From NCBI RefSeq assembly GCF_040361335.1, contig NZ_APNM01000011.1, positions 62,001-126,000 of the forward strand: a DNA stretch of 64,000 bases, in the 5' to 3' direction. The first letter of the stretch is position 1. Each line of letters begins with the position of its first letter. The position numbers and the translations under genes were made by a program. Positions 45,724 to 54,411 of the stretch are shown piece by piece. The DNA comes from APNM01 sp040361335. Its GTDB lineage: Bacteria > Pseudomonadota > Gammaproteobacteria > Nevskiales > Salinisphaeraceae. Below the pieces are notes generated by a model that did no database searches, was not told the DNA's origin, and was given only the letters and a program-made list of their open reading frames with translations.

Positions 45724-46341
45724 CTAATCGCCGGTCCAGGGTGCCGGCTCGCCCCAGGCGGCGCCGAAGACGAAGCCGGACTGCGGCCGCCTCTGCCGCG
45801 GCCGCAGGTCCCGCTCGCGCAGCTTGTCCGTGAGCGTCTCCGGGGATGCGCGGTAGCCGATCGCCAGGGCGGTGAAGGCATCGTAGCCGTCGGGGATCGC
45901 CATCGCCTGCCGGGCCGTCTCCGGCTCGATCCCGATCATCTGGTGCACATGGAGCCCGCGCGCGGCGGCCTCGAACGTGAGGCTCGCCGAGGCCGCGCCG
46001 AGATCGTGCTCGGCGGCCCGGTTGGGTTCGCCATTGCCCTCGAAACGGCGCGCGACCACGCCCAGCGCCAGGACCGGCGCATCGACCGCCCAGGCGCGGT
46101 TGCCCGCTACCAGGCAATCCGCCAGACGCGCATGCGCCCGCGGCTCGTCCCGGGTCGCGACCAGATACCGCCAGGGCTGTTCGTTGTAGCTGGACGCCGC
46201 CCAGCGGGCCGCCTCGAACAGCGCCGCCAGGTCCGACGCCGGCGGCATGCGGGCAGTGAAGCCGTAGGGGCTCCAGCGTCCCGCCAGCAACGGGTGGATG
46301 GCGTGGTCGGCGTCCGCTTGCTTGGCATCATCAGCGTTCAT
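45724..46341 (-). CDS. nitroreductase family protein
   Basis: This 205-residue flavoenzyme has the FMN-binding segments RWSPYGFT (about 22), AARWAASSYNEQPWRYLVATRDE (about 43, in part) and AEHDLGAASASLTFEAAARGLHVHQMIG (about 109). The family reduces nitro groups, quinones or other small molecules using NAD(P)H. It starts 8 bases downstream of wrbA and is likely co-transcribed with it, suggesting a shared quinone or stress function. Confidence 0.9.
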   Translation of the reverse strand: MNADDAKQADADHAIHPLLAGRWSPYGFTARMPPASDLAALFEAARWAASSYNEQPWRYLVATRDEPRAHARLADCLVAGNRAWAVDAPVLALGVVARRFEGNGEPNRAAEHDLGAASASLTFEAAARGLHVHQMIGIEPETARQAMAIPDGYDAFTALAIGYRASPETLTDKLRERDLRPRQRRPQSGFVFGAAWGEPAPWTGD

Positions 46342-46349
46342 GGCGCACC

Positions 46350-46949
46350 TCAGCCATGCAGTTTGTGGGCGATACCGGCGACGTGCCGCCCCTGGAATCG
46401 CGCGATCGCCAGTTCGGTGTCACTGGGCTGGCGGCTGCCGTCACCCCCGGCCACGGTCGCCGCGCCGTACGGGCCGCCGCCCCGGAACTCGGACAAGTCG
46501 GTGAGCTCGGGGATGCTATAGGGGACGCCGACGATCACCATCCCCTGGTGCGCCAGGGTGTGCCAGAAGGACGTGATGGTGGTCTCGTTGCCGCCGCCGG
46601 TACCGGTGGAAGTGAACACGCTGCCGACCTTGCCGACCAGCTTGCCGCCGGCCCACAGACCGCCGGTCTGGTCCAGGAAATTGCGCATCTGGGCGGCCAT
46701 GTTGCCGAAGCGCGTCGGCGTCCCGAACACGATCGCGTCGTAGTCCGCGAGCTCGCCCGGCTCGGCCTCCGGGGCCGCCTGGTCGAGCTTGGCCCCGGCC
46801 TTCTCCGCCACCTCGCGCGGCATAAGCTCCGGGACCCGCTTGACCGCGACCTCGACCCCCTCGACGCCGCGGGCGCCCTCGGCGACCGCGGCGGCCAGGG
46901 TCTCCACATGACCGTACATCGAGTAGTAAAGCACCAACAGCTTGCTCAT
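46350..46949 (-). CDS. wrbA: NAD(P)H:quinone oxidoreductase WrbA
   Basis: 199 residues, the usual WrbA length. Flavodoxin-like: the phosphate loop YYSMYGHVETLA (8-19), FGTPTRFGNMAAQMRNFLDQTGGLW (about 74-98, in part) and FTSTGTGGGNETT (about 112). It reduces quinones by two electrons, protecting against oxidative stress. It heads a wrbA-nitroreductase pair and diverges from a LysR gene, whose product is the most likely regulator. Confidence 0.95.
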   Translation of the reverse strand: MSKLLVLYYSMYGHVETLAAAVAEGARGVEGVEVAVKRVPELMPREVAEKAGAKLDQAAPEAEPGELADYDAIVFGTPTRFGNMAAQMRNFLDQTGGLWAGGKLVGKVGSVFTSTGTGGGNETTITSFWHTLAHQGMVIVGVPYSIPELTDLSEFRGGGPYGAATVAGGDGSRQPSDTELAIARFQGRHVAGIAHKLHG

Positions 46950-47112
46950 GATCCCGCCTCCGAATCCGGGCGCCGCCGATTCGCGGCTCTCGCCGCAGCC
47001 AACCGTTCAGCGCCGTTAATGTTACAACTCAAGATATATCGGTATTTTCGGAGATGAAAGCGGAATTTTTTGGCATACTCATTCAATAAATTCGAACGAA
47101 CCGTGAAGCGCC
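46950..47112. promoter_or_regulatory. divergent wrbA / lysR control region
   Basis: An AT-rich patch (about 47020-47095) separates the divergent genes and holds an ATATATCGGTAT segment that resembles a LysR-type T-N11-A site, and a CATACT near 47073. The position is ideal for LysR control of wrbA, but the exact site is uncertain. Confidence 0.5.
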
Positions 47113-48024
47113 GTGCTCGCCGGTCTCAGTCTCGACGCCCTGCGCACCCTGGACGCCATCGATCGCGGCGGCAGCTTCGCCGCGGCGGCGACCGAATTGC
47201 ACCGAGTGCCCTCGGCGGTCTCCTACACCGTTTCGCGCCTGGAACGCGACCTGGGGGTGACGATATTCGACCGCAGCGGTCACCGCGCCCGCCTGACCGC
47301 GGCCGGACGGCTGCTCTTGGAGGAGGGCCGGCGCATCCTGGTGGCCGGCGACGAGCTCGCCGCCGCCGCCCGGCGCCTGGCCGAGGGCTGGGAACCCACC
47401 CTGCGCATCGCCGTGGACGGCCTCATCGACAGCGCGAGGCTATGGCCGCTGCTGGCCGATTTCACGGCCGCCCACCCGCGGGTGGACGTGCGCCTTCTGG
47501 ACGAAGTGCTCGGCGGTACCGCGGAAGCCCTCGTCGACGGTCGCGCCGATCTGGCAATGGGCCTGTCCGAACGTCCCGCGGCCGGCATCTCGACGCGGCC
47601 GATCGGCGATGTCGACTTCGTGTTCGCCGCCGCCCCGCACCACCCGATCGCGGCCGAGCCGGCACCCCTGACGGCGGCGGCCGTGCGCCGCCACCGGGCG
47701 ATCGCCGTCGCCGATTCCTCGCGCCGCAGCACGCCGCTGACCACCGGCCTGCTGGACGCCCAGCCGCGCCTGACGGTGGACTCGATGGCGGCCAAGATCG
47801 ATGCCCAACGCCGCGGCCTGGGCATCGGCTTCCTGCCGCGCCACCGCGTGCGCCACCTGCTCGACAGTGGCGAGTTGCTGGCACTGGACCTGGCCGAGCC
47901 GCGCCCGCCGAGCCGGCTCCACCTGGCCTGGCGCACCGAGGCCGGCGGCAAGGCCCTCGCCTGGTTCCTGGACCGTCTCCGACGGCCCGCCGAACTCGCC
48001 GCGCTGCTCGCATCCGCGGACTGA
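47113..48024 (+). CDS. LysR family transcriptional regulator
   Basis: The 303-residue regulator has an N-terminal winged helix (LSLDALRTLDAIDRGGSFAAAATELHRVPSAVSYTVSRLERDLG, residues about 5-48, in pieces) and a periplasmic-binding-like effector domain (LRIAVDGLIDSARLWPLLADF from about 97). It starts at GTG 47113. Its position opposite wrbA suggests it controls the wrbA-nitroreductase pair; LysR regulators often answer to quinones or oxidants, but the effector is not known. Confidence 0.93.
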   Translation: MLAGLSLDALRTLDAIDRGGSFAAAATELHRVPSAVSYTVSRLERDLGVTIFDRSGHRARLTAAGRLLLEEGRRILVAGDELAAAARRLAEGWEPTLRIAVDGLIDSARLWPLLADFTAAHPRVDVRLLDEVLGGTAEALVDGRADLAMGLSERPAAGISTRPIGDVDFVFAAAPHHPIAAEPAPLTAAAVRRHRAIAVADSSRRSTPLTTGLLDAQPRLTVDSMAAKIDAQRRGLGIGFLPRHRVRHLLDSGELLALDLAEPRPPSRLHLAWRTEAGGKALAWFLDRLRRPAELAALLASAD

Positions 48025-48105
48025 GCGCCGGGCCCGCGGCCTGTCATGTTCCCGACATGAAAGTGTCATAGTCTGGCGCGAAACCAGTCGCCCGAGAGTC
48101 CGCCC

Positions 48106-48702
48106 ATGCCTTTCCGACCCCTTGCCGCGGCCCTGCTCGCCGGCACCCTGTTCGGCACCGCCGGTTGCGCGGCCCGCATCGACCATGAGCTGGCGACGGC
48201 CGGCGCCGACAGCGCGCAGGTGATCCTGCCGGCGCACATCGTCGCCGTGTCGGTGGACGACCGCACGCTCAACGAGTCCACCTATGTCTTCGATAGCCGC
48301 GAGACACGGCTGGCGCTGCCTCCCGGCGAACACCGCCTGCGCCTGCGTTACATGGACATGCTCCCGGAAAACGACGGCCGCCAGGCCGACGACGTCAAGG
48401 TCTACTCCGAGCCCGTCGCCCTGGAGGCCACGCTGGCGGCCGGCACCGACTACCGGGTGGCCGCCGAGCGGCCCGCCACCCTGGCGGAGGCGCGGCGCTT
48501 CGCGGCGGTGCCCGTCATCGAACTGACGGCGGCCGACGGCCGTGTCCTGGCCGCCGCCGAGGCACCGCCGCCCAGGCCCGCGGCGCCGACTGCGCGCGGC
48601 GGCGGCACGGCGCCCGGTGCGCTCGAGATGCTGGAGTTCTGGTGGCAGCGCGCCGATGCCGCCGAACGCCGACGTTTCCTGGAGCGCCACGCGGCGCCCT
48701 GA
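48106..48702 (+). CDS. DUF2057 (YccT)-like lipoprotein
   Basis: A 198-residue lipoprotein with lipobox GTAGC (Cys about 21). Its core AHIVAVSVDDRTLNESTYVFDSRETRLALPPGEHRLRLRYMDM (in pieces) matches DUF2057, a small envelope family of unknown function. The tail is Ala/Pro-rich and variable. It is followed after 78 bases by a CACAGAG element. Confidence 0.75.
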   Translation: MPFRPLAAALLAGTLFGTAGCAARIDHELATAGADSAQVILPAHIVAVSVDDRTLNESTYVFDSRETRLALPPGEHRLRLRYMDMLPENDGRQADDVKVYSEPVALEATLAAGTDYRVAAERPATLAEARRFAAVPVIELTAADGRVLAAAEAPPPRPAAPTARGGGTAPGALEMLEFWWQRADAAERRRFLERHAAP

Positions 48703-49087
48703 CCGGCCCCGGCCCTTGGGGGGTGTCTACAAAATCAACCGGCATGAGTGAGCCGTCTGGCCATTGGTTGGCGGGATATGAAACCACAGAGGCGCACGGA
48801 GGCGCGCAGAGGTTCTTGATGGGCGCCCTGGATCGTGTCCGGAGCAAACTTTCGTGCCGGACCCGGTTTCCAGGCAATCCCTGGGCCTCGATAGCCGCTG
48901 TCGCGGCTTCCGAGACAACAGTCATTGTCCTCTTTGTCCCTCTGTGCGCCTCTGTGGTTGATTTTCTGGCTGGCCGCTTGCCGAGGCGCTTTCCGCCGTC
49001 GTGCTCTTTGGCAGGGGAATGCCGGGAACGTGTCGCTTATCCCGGCCTACGGTCTGCATTCGCCCGCTACGTTTTGTAAACCCCCTC
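48703..49087. other. 385-base convergent intergenic region containing a CACAGAG element
   Basis: It lies between the stops of the DUF2057 and MATE genes. Most of it is the CACAGAG element C at 48781-48960. The remaining 120 bases before the MATE stop show no gene or clear terminator. Confidence 0.6.
48781..48960. repeat. CACAGAG inverted-repeat element C (diverged)
   Basis: Left arm 48781-48811: AAACCACAGAG, then CACGGAG and CGCAGAG units (two heptamers with a substitution). Right arm 48928-48960: CTCTTTG, CTCTGTG and CTCTGTG ending GTGGTTG. The unit spacing is wider than in other copies (2-3 bases). The 116-base middle has no gene. This is the most diverged copy and lies farthest from a stop (78 bases). 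Confidence 0.85.
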
Positions 49088-50449
49088 TCAGCCCCGCGCG
49101 ATCAAGCGCAGCCCCCGCCGCCAGGCCAGGCCGCCGGCCACCAGGCCGGCGGCCGTGGCGGCGGCGAACACGCCGCCCAGGCTACCCCACGCCGCCGCGA
49201 GCCAGGCCAACGGCACGTACAGCACGAAGGTCCGCAGCGCCATGAGAGCGGTCGCCGCCAACGGCCGGCCGGCGGCGTTGAGGGCCGCGTTCACGCAGAT
49301 CAGGACACCGTAGCCGGTGAAGCTGACCGGCACCAGCCACAGGTACAGCGTGGCCGCGCCGACGGTCTCCGGGTGGTCGTCGAACAACGCGGCGAGGCTC
49401 GGCGCTGCCAGCGCCAGCAGGCCGGCCACCAGCACGCCGTAACCCAGGCAGAAGACCGCCGCGCCGCGCAACGCGCGCGCCACCCGGTCCACGTGACCGC
49501 CGCCCCAGTTCTGGCCCACGACCGGACCGAGCCCCGCGGTCAGGGCAAGCAGCGGGATCAGCGCGAAGGCCTCGATCCGGGTGGCAACCCCGAAGCCGGC
49601 CACGGAGGCCGGCCCGAACCGGGCCACCAGGGCCGTGATCACGGCCACCGCGATCGGGTTGACCATGTTGGTGGCCGCGGCCGGCAGCGCCACGTGGAGG
49701 ATCTCGCGCGCCGAGCGCCATAGATGCCCCGGCCGCGGCCAGCGCCAGGCGATCAGCCGCATGCGGTAATGCAGGATCGCGAGCGCCAGCACCAGCGTCG
49801 TGGCGCGCGCGGCCAGGGATGCCACGGCCGCGCCCTGGATACCCATCGCCGGCACCGGCCCCCAGCCGAAGATGAACAGGGGGTCGAGCAGGATGTTGAG
49901 CACGGCCGCCGCGGTCATGATCGCGCTGGGCAGACGCGCGTCGCCGCAGGCCCGGATGGCGTTGTTGCCCACCATCGGCACCACGATGAAGGGCATGCCC
50001 AGGTACCAGATCGTCATGTAGTCCGCGATCAGGACGCGGGTGGCGGCATCCGCGCCCAGCGCGGCGAACAGGGGATCGATAGTGGCCAGACCGAGGGCCA
50101 CGAAGGCCAGCACGATCAGGGTCGCCAGCACCAGGCTGTCCGTGGTCAGGCGGCGGACCTCGTCCTCGCCGCGCGCCCCGATGGCCCGCGACAACACCGA
50201 GGCCACGCCGATCCCGAGCCCCAGGGCCAGGCTCATCACCGTCATCACCACGGGGAAGGTGAACGACAGCGCCGCGAGGGGCCCGGTCCCGAGCTGGCCC
50301 ACGAAATAGGTGTCGGCGACGTTGAAGGAGATCACGGCCAGGATGCCCCAGGCCATGGGCACCGACATCGCCGCCAGGTGGCGGGTGACCGATCCGCTGG
50401 TCAGACGGGCCCGCGAGCCGGTCTCGCCCGGCGTGTCCCCGGCCGGCAT
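49088..50449 (-). CDS. MATE family efflux transporter
   Basis: The 453-residue, 12-helix carrier opens with SVPMAWGILAVISFNVADTYFVGQLG (about 28-53), the MATE signature for helix 1-2, and has the second-half counterpart LPAAATNMVNPIAVAVITALVARFG (about 245). MATE proteins export drugs or cationic metabolites against Na+ or H+. ATG 50449 is preferred over longer frames because it gives the usual short cytoplasmic start. It is convergent with the DUF2057 gene; the substrate is unknown. Confidence 0.9.
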   Translation of the reverse strand: MPAGDTPGETGSRARLTSGSVTRHLAAMSVPMAWGILAVISFNVADTYFVGQLGTGPLAALSFTFPVVMTVMSLALGLGIGVASVLSRAIGARGEDEVRRLTTDSLVLATLIVLAFVALGLATIDPLFAALGADAATRVLIADYMTIWYLGMPFIVVPMVGNNAIRACGDARLPSAIMTAAAVLNILLDPLFIFGWGPVPAMGIQGAAVASLAARATTLVLALAILHYRMRLIAWRWPRPGHLWRSAREILHVALPAAATNMVNPIAVAVITALVARFGPASVAGFGVATRIEAFALIPLLALTAGLGPVVGQNWGGGHVDRVARALRGAAVFCLGYGVLVAGLLALAAPSLAALFDDHPETVGAATLYLWLVPVSFTGYGVLICVNAALNAAGRPLAATALMALRTFVLYVPLAWLAAAWGSLGGVFAAATAAGLVAGGLAWRRGLRLIARG

Positions 50450-50598
50450 CAGGCGACCCCGGCGCCGGGACGGGGGTAGTGGGAAACGGGTCGGGTCATG
50501 CCGGATCGGACACCATTCGCGCAACTGCCGGCATCCGGGCGGGCATGCCACGGCCGGCCGGCGAGAGGATACACGAAGCCCGCACGGAACCCCGCCCC

Positions 50599-50868
50599 TC
50601 AGCCGGGCCGATGCCGGCGCAGACGCCGCGAGAGCTTGGCCCGCCAGGCCCGGACGATGGCGAAGGTCCGCGGGTGCCGTCGGCGTGCATGGTCCAGCAG
50701 CCGCTGTATGAACGGCGAATAGGGCGCCAGCAGAAACCCGGCGACGAGCAGGAACAGGATCCCCTGGAGCACCGGCAGCACCAGCCCCAGCAGGCCCAGG
50801 AACAGCATCACCACGCCCGCGGTCACCCGCAGGCCGTCCCGCCAGGTCAGCACGGGGCGCGCGGTCAT
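50599..50868 (-). CDS. small membrane protein (PGPGW/DUF454-like)
   Basis: An 89-residue protein with two membrane helices (VTAGVVMLFLGLLGLVLPVLQG and ILFLLVAGFLLAPY, about 15-50) and a strongly basic C-terminal tail. The LPVLQGILFLLVAGFLLAPYSPFIQR pattern (in part) resembles the PGPGW and DUF454 membrane families. ATG 50868 is preferred to the GTG six bases upstream. Function unknown. Confidence 0.65.
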   Translation of the reverse strand: MTARPVLTWRDGLRVTAGVVMLFLGLLGLVLPVLQGILFLLVAGFLLAPYSPFIQRLLDHARRRHPRTFAIVRAWRAKLSRRLRRHRPG

Positions 50869-51027
50869 GCCCACGTCCCGCCCGGCGACGAGGCGGGCAT
50901 GTCCTCGTCGCTCCCTGTCACCCCCGACGGCCGGCCGTGACGGGGCGTCGCCCGCTCGGGGTGCGTGGCGGCACGTGATTCAAGTAGGGTAAGAAACGAC
51001 CTAGAAAAAGATAAGGGAGAGTCCGCG

Positions 51028-52386
51028 ATGCCCACACGTCTCGTCGGCGGCGCGGTCGCCGCCATACTGCTCTCGCCGGCCGCGCTCGCGGCCCCCTCCG
51101 AGCGGGAGGCCCTGCGGGAAGAGCTGGACGCTCTCAAGGAACGCGTACAGGAGCTGGAAAAGCGTCTCGCGGAGACCGAGACGGAGGCGGAACGCGCCGG
51201 CGAAAGGGCCGCGGCGGCCGCGCCCGATATCCAGGTCGGCGGCGCCCTGCGCTTCCAGCTCCAGCGACGCGGTGGCGACCCCAACGACCGCGCCACGGCC
51301 GGCGAGATCGACATCGACACCTTCCGGCTCAATTTCGATGGCGAGATCAAGGACATCGTGTTCTCCGCCGAGTACCGTTTCTACCCGACCTTCGACAACG
51401 CGCATTTCATTCATCACGGCTGGCTCGGCTACGACTTCGCCGAGCATTGGCAGGGCCGCCTCGGCATCATGCAGGTGCCGTTCGGCATCCAACCCTACGC
51501 CTCGCACAACTTCTTCTTCTCGTCCAACTATTACGTGGGCCTGGAGGACGACTACGACACGGGTGTGAACTTCCTATACCGCCGCGGCCCCCACGATCTC
51601 CAGCTCGCGTTCTTCAAGAACGACGAGTACGCGGGCGGCGGCGGCTTCAAGCGCTATTCCTACGACCCGCTCAACATGATCTACCGTGGCACGGTCGCCG
51701 GCGAGGCGGTCACCGACAAGGTGGCCATCGAGGAAGCCAACACGCTCAACCTACGCTACGCCTACACTCTCGGCCAGGGCACCACCGCCGCCTCCGAGAT
51801 CGGCGTGTCGGCCCAGGCGGGCCAGATCTACAACGGCCTGACCCAGGATACCGACGGCCATCACTGGGCGGGGGCGCTGCACCTCAACGGTGACTACGGT
51901 CCCTGGAATCTGATGCTGCAGCTCGCACGCTACGAGATCGAGGCCGACCTGCCGGGCGACCGCGCGTTCACCGATGACATGGGCAACACCGGTACGATCC
52001 GCCTCGACGAGGACATCGTCGGCACCGGCGCCTACGCATTCGAGTACACGATGCCGGCGGAGGCCTGGACCTACCTGTTCAATGTCGCGTACACGCAGAA
52101 AGTGGCGATCGGCCCCATCTCGGAGCTGACTTATTACAACGATTTCACCTACGTAGACAAGGATGACCCGCGCCTGGAGGCGACCGTCCAGAACGTTTCG
52201 GGCATGTCGATCCTGGCCGGGGCCTTCTTTACTTATGTAGACTTCGTGCTGGGCAAGAATCAGCCGTTCACCAACAGTTACGTGAACAGCGGGGGATTCG
52301 GCGGCGCCCAGATGACCGATCTGGGATCGGCGTCCGCCGACGACTGGAACACCCGGTTCAACATCAACGTCGGCTACTACTTCTGA
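51028..52386 (+). CDS. OprO/OprP-like porin
   Basis: The 452-residue outer-membrane protein has a signal peptide (1-22, LSPAALAAPS), then a coiled-coil of about 35 residues (REALREELDALKERVQELEKRLAETE). A barrel begins at VGGALRFQLQRRG and ends in NINVGYYF, the aromatic-terminated last strand. The FRLNFDGEIKDIVFSAEYRFYPTFDNAHF and GIMQVPFG segments are typical of phosphate-selective-porin-like barrels. The bound anion is not predictable. It stands alone upstream of the betaine methyltransferase promoter. Confidence 0.85.
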   Translation: MPTRLVGGAVAAILLSPAALAAPSEREALREELDALKERVQELEKRLAETETEAERAGERAAAAAPDIQVGGALRFQLQRRGGDPNDRATAGEIDIDTFRLNFDGEIKDIVFSAEYRFYPTFDNAHFIHHGWLGYDFAEHWQGRLGIMQVPFGIQPYASHNFFFSSNYYVGLEDDYDTGVNFLYRRGPHDLQLAFFKNDEYAGGGGFKRYSYDPLNMIYRGTVAGEAVTDKVAIEEANTLNLRYAYTLGQGTTAASEIGVSAQAGQIYNGLTQDTDGHHWAGALHLNGDYGPWNLMLQLARYEIEADLPGDRAFTDDMGNTGTIRLDEDIVGTGAYAFEYTMPAEAWTYLFNVAYTQKVAIGPISELTYYNDFTYVDKDDPRLEATVQNVSGMSILAGAFFTYVDFVLGKNQPFTNSYVNSGGFGGAQMTDLGSASADDWNTRFNINVGYYF

Positions 52387-52472
52387 CGTGGCCGACTCGC
52401 GAGCGCGGCCGGGACCGCGCCCGCATCAAGCTCCCGCCGATCGGCCGTCGTTGCGGCCAGCGTTATTTTCGC

Positions 52473-52487
52473 GTTGCAGATTGCAAC
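52473..52487. promoter_or_regulatory. palindrome upstream of the betaine operon
   Basis: GTTGCA-GAT-TGCAAC is a perfect 6-3-6 palindrome ending 4 bases before the -35 box of the methyltransferase promoter. It looks like a regulator-binding site. Confidence 0.6.
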
Positions 52488-52491
52488 CGAT

Positions 52492-52521
52492 TTGAACGCC
52501 ACCGCGGCGGCGCACTATAGT
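52492..52521 (+). promoter_or_regulatory. promoter of the betaine methyltransferase operon
   Basis: TTGAAC (52492-52497) and TATAGT (52516-52521) separated by 18 bases. Transcription would start near 52528. The imperfect palindrome TACGAATA-CC-TATACGTA at 52523-52540 covers the start point. Confidence 0.75.
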
Positions 52522-52597
52522 CGTACGAATACCTATACGTAGCCGCCGCGACGATCGGGAGGAGCCCACTTCACGGTAATCTTGGAGCGTCAAAGGC

Positions 52598-53431
52598 ATG
52601 AGTGACAAAGACCAACCCATCCTGGACCCGGAACAGGAACAGGACTTCGGCCACGATCCCCTGGAGGTCCGGGACTCGGACCACTACCAGGAGGAATACG
52701 TCGGTTCCTTCGTCGAACGCTGGGACGACCTGATCGACTGGGAGCGTCGGGCCAGCAGCGAAGGCGATTTCTTTATCCAGGTCCTGCGTGACTACGGTTG
52801 CGAGAACGTCCTGGATGTGGCCACCGGCACCGGCTTCCACTCGGTGCAGCTACTCAAGGCCGGCTTCAACGTGGCCAGCCTCGACGGCAGCGCCCACATG
52901 CTCGCCAAGGCGTTCGAGAACGCCCGCGAGCGGGGTATGGTGCTGAACACCGTGCTCGGCGACTGGCGCTGGCTGAGCAAGACCGTGGTCGGCCGCTACG
53001 ACGCGGTGATCTGCCTCGGCAACTCCTTTACCCACCTGTTCGCCGAGCACGGCCGGCGGCGGGTGCTGGCCGAGTTCTATTCGGTGCTCAAGCACGACGG
53101 CATCCTGATCCTGGACCAGCGCAACTACGACGCGCTGCTCGACGGCAAGAGCGAACCCAGCCACTCGTACTACTACTGCGGGCAGAACGTCATCGCCGAG
53201 CCCGAGCACATGGACGAGGGCCTCGCCCGCTTCCGCTACGAGTTCCCCGGCGGCGACGTGTTCCACCTGAACATGTTCCCGCTGCGCCGCAATTACACCC
53301 GCGAGCTCATGCATCAGGTGGGCTTCCAGCGGATCGAGACCTACGGGGACTTCCAGGCCGAGTACAACCACTACGAGCCGGACTTCTTCGTGCATGTCGC
53401 CGAGAAGGCCTACCGCGAGGAGGACGAATAA
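52598..53431 (+). CDS. glycine/sarcosine N-methyltransferase
   Basis: This 277-residue SAM-dependent enzyme (GSMT, EC 2.1.1.156) makes sarcosine and dimethylglycine from glycine. The SAM motif is LDVATGTGFHSVQL (about 71-84), with LDGSAHMLAKA (motif II, about 95) and YDAVICLGNSFTHLF (about 132). The N-terminal Y-E-V-GSFVERWDDLIDWERRA and ILDQRNYDALLDG match the Ectothiorhodospira/halophile GSMT type. It is the first gene of the two-gene betaine operon and abuts the second with no gap. Confidence 0.95.
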   Translation: MSDKDQPILDPEQEQDFGHDPLEVRDSDHYQEEYVGSFVERWDDLIDWERRASSEGDFFIQVLRDYGCENVLDVATGTGFHSVQLLKAGFNVASLDGSAHMLAKAFENARERGMVLNTVLGDWRWLSKTVVGRYDAVICLGNSFTHLFAEHGRRRVLAEFYSVLKHDGILILDQRNYDALLDGKSEPSHSYYYCGQNVIAEPEHMDEGLARFRYEFPGGDVFHLNMFPLRRNYTRELMHQVGFQRIETYGDFQAEYNHYEPDFFVHVAEKAYREEDE

Positions 53432-54274
53432 ATGGGCAGCTACTCCGAGGCGGTGCGCACCGCCCAGAGCTACTACAACAGCGAGGACGCGGATAACTTC
53501 TACGCCACCATCTGGGGCGGCGAGGATATCCACATCGGCCTCTACAAGAGCGACGACGAGCCCATCGCCGACGCCAGCCGGCGCACGGTCGAGCGCATCG
53601 TCGGCCAGCTCAAGACCATCGGCCCCGACAGCCGGATCATCGACCTCGGCGGGGGCTACGGCGGCTCCGCGCGCTACATGGCCAAGCAATACGGCGCGCA
53701 CGTGGTGTCGCTCAACCTCAGCGAGGTGGAGAACGAGCGCGCCCGCGCCCTGAACCGCGAGCAGGGCCTGGACAACCTCATCGAGGTCGTCGACGGCAAC
53801 TTCGAGGACGTGCCCTACGAGGACGACAGCTTCGACATCGTCTTCTCCCAGGACGCCTTCCTGCACAGCGGCAACCGCGAGCAGGTGCTGCGCGAGATCA
53901 AGCGGCTCCTGCGACCGGGCGGCGAACTGATCTTCACCGACCCGATGCAGAGCGACAACGCGGAGGGCGGCCAGTTGCAGCCCGTGCTCGATCGCCTGCA
54001 GTTGCAGAGCCTGGGCTCGCCGGGCTTCTACCGCGAGAAGCTGGGTGCGCTCGGCTTCGACGAGGTCGGCTTCACCGAGCTCACCGAATACCTGATCACG
54101 CACTACGACCGGGTCCGCCGCGAACTGGAGTCGCGCTACGACCGGGTGGTCGGCAAGCAGATCAGCCAGGAATACGCCGACAACATGATCAAGGGCCTGA
54201 ACCACTGGGTCCGCGCCGGCAAGGCCGGCGACCTCTGCTGGGGGATCATGCACTTCCGGCTGCCGCCTTCCTGA
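53432..54274 (+). CDS. sarcosine/dimethylglycine N-methyltransferase
   Basis: This 280-residue enzyme (SDMT, EC 2.1.1.157) completes betaine synthesis by methylating sarcosine and dimethylglycine. Features: YYNSEDADNFYATIWGGEDIHIGLY near the N-terminus, the SAM motif IIDLGGGYGGSARYMA (about 66-81), DIVFSQDAFLHSGNR near 134 and HWVRAGKAGDLCWGIMHFR at the end. The three methylations from glycine to betaine thus reside in one two-gene unit. It starts the base after the first gene's stop; a CACAGAG element begins 10 bases after its own stop. Confidence 0.96.
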   Translation: MGSYSEAVRTAQSYYNSEDADNFYATIWGGEDIHIGLYKSDDEPIADASRRTVERIVGQLKTIGPDSRIIDLGGGYGGSARYMAKQYGAHVVSLNLSEVENERARALNREQGLDNLIEVVDGNFEDVPYEDDSFDIVFSQDAFLHSGNREQVLREIKRLLRPGGELIFTDPMQSDNAEGGQLQPVLDRLQLQSLGSPGFYREKLGALGFDEVGFTELTEYLITHYDRVRRELESRYDRVVGKQISQEYADNMIKGLNHWVRAGKAGDLCWGIMHFRLPPS

Positions 54275-54284
54275 CAAGGCAGGC

Positions 54285-54384
54285 CAACCACAGAGACACG
54301 GAGCACACAGAGCCGGACACGGAGAAGGGACCGCCTTTCAGCGGTTCGCCTTCAAGCCTCTGTGTCCTCTGTGCCTCTGTGGTT
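54285..54384. repeat. CACAGAG inverted-repeat element D
   Basis: Left arm 54285-54312: CAAC, CACAGAG, A, CACGGAG, CA, CACAGAG. Right arm 54358-54384: CTCTGTG, TC, CTCTGTG, C, CTCTGTG, GTT. The middle is 45 bases. It begins 10 bases after the stop of the second methyltransferase gene and ends 27 bases before the 5'-nucleotidase start. Confidence 0.92.
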
Positions 54385-54411
54385 CATCCCCTCATCAGCT
54401 AGAATGGCGGC

